DNA of 15,316 bases from contig JAIRPA010000032.1 in the NCBI GenBank assembly GCA_031257235.1, forward strand, positions 1 to 15,316, given 5' to 3'. This stretch comes from Burkholderiales bacterium. Lineage in GTDB: Bacteria; Pseudomonadota; Gammaproteobacteria; Burkholderiales; Casimicrobiaceae. Positions 12,329-15,316 of the stretch are shown here, in pieces (position 1 is the stretch's first letter; each line of letters begins with the position of its first letter). Under the pieces are notes generated by a model. The model was not told the origin of the DNA. It searched no databases and saw only the letters and a program-made list of their open reading frames with translations. Both the position numbers and the translations under genes were made by a program.

Positions 12329-15316
12329 ATGAAACATTCCATGACGCGCAAACACGTCTCGCGCTTATTTTCTTGGGCGGCACTCCCTGCGGCGCTTTTC
12401 GCCTCAGGCATCATCAACGCCGCCGTGACGAACAACGTTGCCGACACCGCGGGGTTTATTTTTTCTTCGGGAGATGTTTCGTTCACCAACACCGCGACCG
12501 GCACCATTACGGTTGCCTCCGGTGCGGGGGTCTTGTTGGAAAGAGTTCAAAACGCCACGCTCGACAATTTTGGCATCATCACCGGCGTGAAAGATTACGG
12601 CATCTTTGCCAAAGAACATACCGGAAATTTATTGATTCACAACGAGGGTACGATTGAAGGCGGGGCGGCGCAATCGTACAGCAGTGCTATTCTTGTTTCT
12701 CAAGCCACCGGTTTCACCAAAATCGAGAACGCTCAAGGCGGGATCATTCGATCCAATAACTCCGGGGTTCATTTGCGAAACTTGGCGGATGCGGAAATCA
12801 ACAACGCGGGGACCATCTCAAACAACTCGAACAACACCGCGGCGCTTCTCGCGCAAACCGGCAACAACGTCAAAGTAGAAAACGAAACCACCGGCAACAT
12901 TTACAACGCCAATGCCTATGGCAGCGCCGCTGAATTCATCAATTTAAAATCCTTGGATATTCTCAACAAAGGCGATGTGATCTCCGAGGGTTATCACGGT
13001 TTTCAAATAAGAAACGTGAACAACGTTCATCTTGAAAACAGCGGCAATATTGTTTCCAACATTCAAGCCGGCGGGAGCAGCATTGTTTTTGACACTTTCA
13101 CCACCGCCACCCTCGTCAACGACGGCACTATTTTTAACAACGGGCAAGGCGGGTACGGCATTTCCACAGGGTTAAGAGCTAAATCCGATCTTCTTGACAT
13201 CACCAATCGGGGCGTGATTCACGGCGGAGACACGGCGATTCTTTCGGCAAACAATCATTTTGTTTTGACGAATGGCAAGGATGTTTTAGGGGGAAACATG
13301 GGGATGCAGCTCACTCGTGTTAAGTCTGTGACGATTGCCAACGACGGTAAAATCGCCGGCGGCAACAGTTACGGCATTGTGGTCGAGGAATCGGGAAGCG
13401 CGGATATCACTGTGACCAACACGGCGTCAGCCACCATCTCCGGCACTCAATATCAAGGTATTTATATTGATACCGCCAACGTCGTTGATATGACCAACGC
13501 CGGCACCATTTCAAGCACCTCAAGACACGGGATTCATACCGTAAAAGCGAAAAATACAACCTTAACCAACACCGGCAACCTCAAAGGCGGGAGTAGCGGT
13601 CTTCGTATTGAAGAGTCGGGCGCGACGAACATCACTAACGACGGCACGATCGAAGGCACGGGCAACTACGGCATTCTTTTATGGGATTCGGGAGATACCT
13701 CCATCACCAACAGCGGGACGATTTCCGGGAGTACCATCGGGATTTACGAATACTATAATTACAACGATACCCAAATCGTCAACGCCGGCACCATTGCCGG
13801 CGGCACCTACGGGATTTCCGCAAAAAATAACTATGCGGTCACGCACATCGACAATCGCGGCAACATCACCGCCAATACCGGTTACGGCATCCAGATAGAG
13901 GGCTCAGAGGTCAATATTGAAAACCACGGCACCGTTTCCGGCAATTTATACGGAATTGTCTATTACGATACCGCAAGTTCGGGCACCGTCACGCTTTTTT
14001 CCGGGTCAAAACTTGTCGGCAGCAAAGCCGGTATCTTTGGTCAAAACGTGGCTCGCGTGATCTTGAAAGAAAGTGAATCCGAGAGCGCGAACCTGATGCG
14101 GTTGAAGTCTTTATCTATGGAAGGCAATGATTGGACATTAACCGGCGCCATTGATACCCAAACCGCGACCGTCAAGACCGGCACCTTACATTTGTCCCGG
14201 GGTTCGTTTGACGCGACGCAGACTTTTGATATAGATTCTTCCGGCACGCTTGCCATCGACCGGGGAAACTATACCGTGACCGCGCCGACGTTGACCAACA
14301 GCGGCACGATTGATTTACGCGGCGCGTCGGTGGGCAATATTCTTTTCATCAACGGCGATTACGTCGGCAACGGCGGCACGTTAATACTTTCTTCCGTTTT
14401 GGGAGACGATAGTTCAGCCACCGATCAACTCAATATTCTCGGCGATGCCACAGGAACCACCCATCTTGTCGTCGAGAACAAAAACGGGGCGGGCGCGGCA
14501 ACCGTAGAAGGCATCAAAGTTGTCCATGTGGACGGCACGTCAGACGCCGGCGCGTTTTCGTTGGCGTCTCCCGTTCAAGCCGGCAGTTACGAGTATGTAT
14601 TAAAACAAGGCTCACAAACCGACGCGGCGGGCACGGAAAACTATTGGTATTTAACCGCTTCGTACCAAAACAACGGCGGCGGTTCAGGCGGTGGTGGTTC
14701 TAGCGGCGGCGGTTCAGGCGGCGGCGGATCAGGCGGTGGCGGTTCAGGCGGTGGTGGTTCAAGCGGCGGCGGATCAGGCGGTGGCGGATCAGGCGGTGGA
14801 GGATCAGGCGGTGGCGGTTCGGGTGGCGGCGGATCGGGTGGCGGCGGATCGGGTGGCGGCGGATCAACCGGTGGCGGATCAACCGGTGGCGGATCAGGCG
14901 GCGGTGGATCAGGCGGTGGCGGATCAGGCGGTGGCGGATCGGGTGGAGGCTCGACCGGCGGAGGTGATCCGGGCAACGGAGGATCGGGTAACGGCGGTGG
15001 CGACAACGGAGGTTCCGGCGGAGGTTCGATCACCGACGGCTCCGAAAATGGCGCGTCGGGTGGCGGGCAAGGCACGATTGATCCCGGAGGCAACAGTGGG
15101 CAAGGCAACGGCGAATCCGTCCCCGGCGGATCAGGGAGCGGATCAGGGAGTGGCGGTCTTATCGTTCGTCCCGGCGTGTCTAACGTTATCGGCGGTGAAC
15201 GCGCCAACATGGAATCCGGCTTTGCGCAGTTTTCCACTCTGCATCAAAGAATCGGCGAACATCGCACCGACCCTGCCAAACTCTACGGCTGGGGCAAAAT
15301 CGATTACCGCTTCCAA
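12329..15316 (+). CDS. autotransporter 2, beta-helix passenger, 3' end outside window
   Basis: Paralogue of autotransporter 1; 996 codons are visible and the frame is still open at the window edge. The ATG at 12329 follows AAGGGGG at good spacing. A normal signal peptide (MKHSMTRKHVSR, then a hydrophobic stretch to about residue 31) is followed by a passenger of about 14 coils, each starting with N-x-G-T-I-x-G or a variant and spaced 23-24 residues where most regular (about 435-530). About 669-775 is the pertactin-like segment (FINGDYVG, SATDQLNILGDATGTTHLVV, GSYEYVLKQG), clearly homologous to autotransporter 1. A Gly/Ser linker follows from residue 783. The barrel linker helix (NMESGFAQFSTLHQRIGEHR) and first strand (YGWGKIDYRF) are reached just before the edge. 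I see no cysteine. Most likely a surface adhesin or structural autotransporter; its ligand is unknown. Confidence 0.93.
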   Translation, partial: MKHSMTRKHVSRLFSWAALPAALFASGIINAAVTNNVADTAGFIFSSGDVSFTNTATGTITVASGAGVLLERVQNATLDNFGIITGVKDYGIFAKEHTGNLLIHNEGTIEGGAAQSYSSAILVSQATGFTKIENAQGGIIRSNNSGVHLRNLADAEINNAGTISNNSNNTAALLAQTGNNVKVENETTGNIYNANAYGSAAEFINLKSLDILNKGDVISEGYHGFQIRNVNNVHLENSGNIVSNIQAGGSSIVFDTFTTATLVNDGTIFNNGQGGYGISTGLRAKSDLLDITNRGVIHGGDTAILSANNHFVLTNGKDVLGGNMGMQLTRVKSVTIANDGKIAGGNSYGIVVEESGSADITVTNTASATISGTQYQGIYIDTANVVDMTNAGTISSTSRHGIHTVKAKNTTLTNTGNLKGGSSGLRIEESGATNITNDGTIEGTGNYGILLWDSGDTSITNSGTISGSTIGIYEYYNYNDTQIVNAGTIAGGTYGISAKNNYAVTHIDNRGNITANTGYGIQIEGSEVNIENHGTVSGNLYGIVYYDTASSGTVTLFSGSKLVGSKAGIFGQNVARVILKESESESANLMRLKSLSMEGNDWTLTGAIDTQTATVKTGTLHLSRGSFDATQTFDIDSSGTLAIDRGNYTVTAPTLTNSGTIDLRGASVGNILFINGDYVGNGGTLILSSVLGDDSSATDQLNILGDATGTTHLVVENKNGAGAATVEGIKVVHVDGTSDAGAFSLASPVQAGSYEYVLKQGSQTDAAGTENYWYLTASYQNNGGGSGGGGSSGGGSGGGGSGGGGSGGGGSSGGGSGGGGSGGGGSGGGGSGGGGSGGGGSGGGGSTGGGSTGGGSGGGGSGGGGSGGGGSGGGSTGGGDPGNGGSGNGGGDNGGSGGGSITDGSENGASGGGQGTIDPGGNSGQGNGESVPGGSGSGSGSGGLIVRPGVSNVIGGERANMESGFAQFSTLHQRIGEHRTDPAKLYGWGKIDYRFQ
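14675..14953 (+). repeat. 15-bp tandem repeat encoding GGGGS
   Basis: After one GGGS, 17 pentads follow in perfect register (14687-14941): 13 GGGGS, two SGGGS and two TGGGS, then a final GGGS. Third positions vary (GGC, GGT, GGA; TCA, TCG, TCT), so it is an evolved repeat. A looser Gly/Ser/Asn/Asp tail continues to about 15160. In-frame unit gain or loss would change spacer length without breaking the gene. Confidence 0.95.

Noticed and set aside
12298..12657. Plus-strand open frame of 119 codons at the start of autotransporter 2
   Set aside because: Frame shadow with His/Arg-rich composition; the frame from 12329 gives a clear signal peptide and an open passenger.
14675..14953. Engineered linker or vector contamination
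   Set aside because: Codons vary between units, SGGGS and TGGGS variants occur, the flanks are a natural autotransporter, and no vector sequence is present.
14641..15237. Minus-strand open frame of 198 codons rich in PPPPDPPPP
   Set aside because: It is the antisense of the GGGGS linker. Similar frames opposite the EPPV tract (10394-10954 and 10426-10626) are rejected for the same reason, although the antisense relationship itself is reported as a finding.

Overview
The window looks like a chromosomal segment of a Gram-negative proteobacterium, most likely a betaproteobacterium. The evidence is the fatty-acid gene order plsX-fabH-fabD-fabG-acpP-fabF, the beta-type aspartokinase N-terminus (MALIVQKYGG), a tRNA-Ser(GCU) just downstream of lysC as seen in several Burkholderiales, and two classical (type Va) autotransporters. 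Large tandem autotransporters would suit a host-associated lineage such as Sutterellaceae, but that placement is a guess from gene content.

Region 1 (1-5607) is the core fatty-acid synthesis cluster. PlsX and FabH/FabD/FabG/AcpP/FabF feed acyl-ACP into phospholipid synthesis. The first four genes are tightly packed. acpP has its own candidate promoter and is followed by a hairpin and a good Rho-independent terminator before fabF. Region 2 (5631-7084) holds lysC (aspartokinase with two ACT domains and a possible internal start for a regulatory subunit), its terminator, and tRNA-Ser(GCU) with a recognisable promoter.

Region 3 (7085-8086) has no convincing gene. Its first 650 bases are a dense mosaic of short palindromes, C-run/hairpin/C-run elements and heptamer repeats (CTGAttC type). 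The rest is the upstream region of the first autotransporter. Region 4 (8087-11647) encodes autotransporter 1 (1186 aa): signal peptide, beta-helical passenger, pertactin-like C-terminal passenger domain, EPPV repeat linker, and a complete beta-barrel ending in Phe. Region 5 (11648-12328) is a second hairpin/heptamer mosaic built from the same parts as region 3, several of them in inverted orientation. Region 6 (12329-15316, running off the window) encodes autotransporter 2. It is a paralogue with the same architecture but a different passenger of about 14 beta-helix coils and a natural Gly4Ser linker of 17 pentads.

The most interesting non-coding signal is the repeat system around autotransporter 1. 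Related hairpins occur as inverted copies whose stems differ by compensatory changes, so pairing rather than primary sequence seems conserved. Exact 18- and 21-base inverted matches lie on either side of the autotransporter gene. The most interesting coding signal is that the two paralogues carry different low-complexity linkers at the same position (EPPV against GGGGS), and one resembles the reverse complement of the other.
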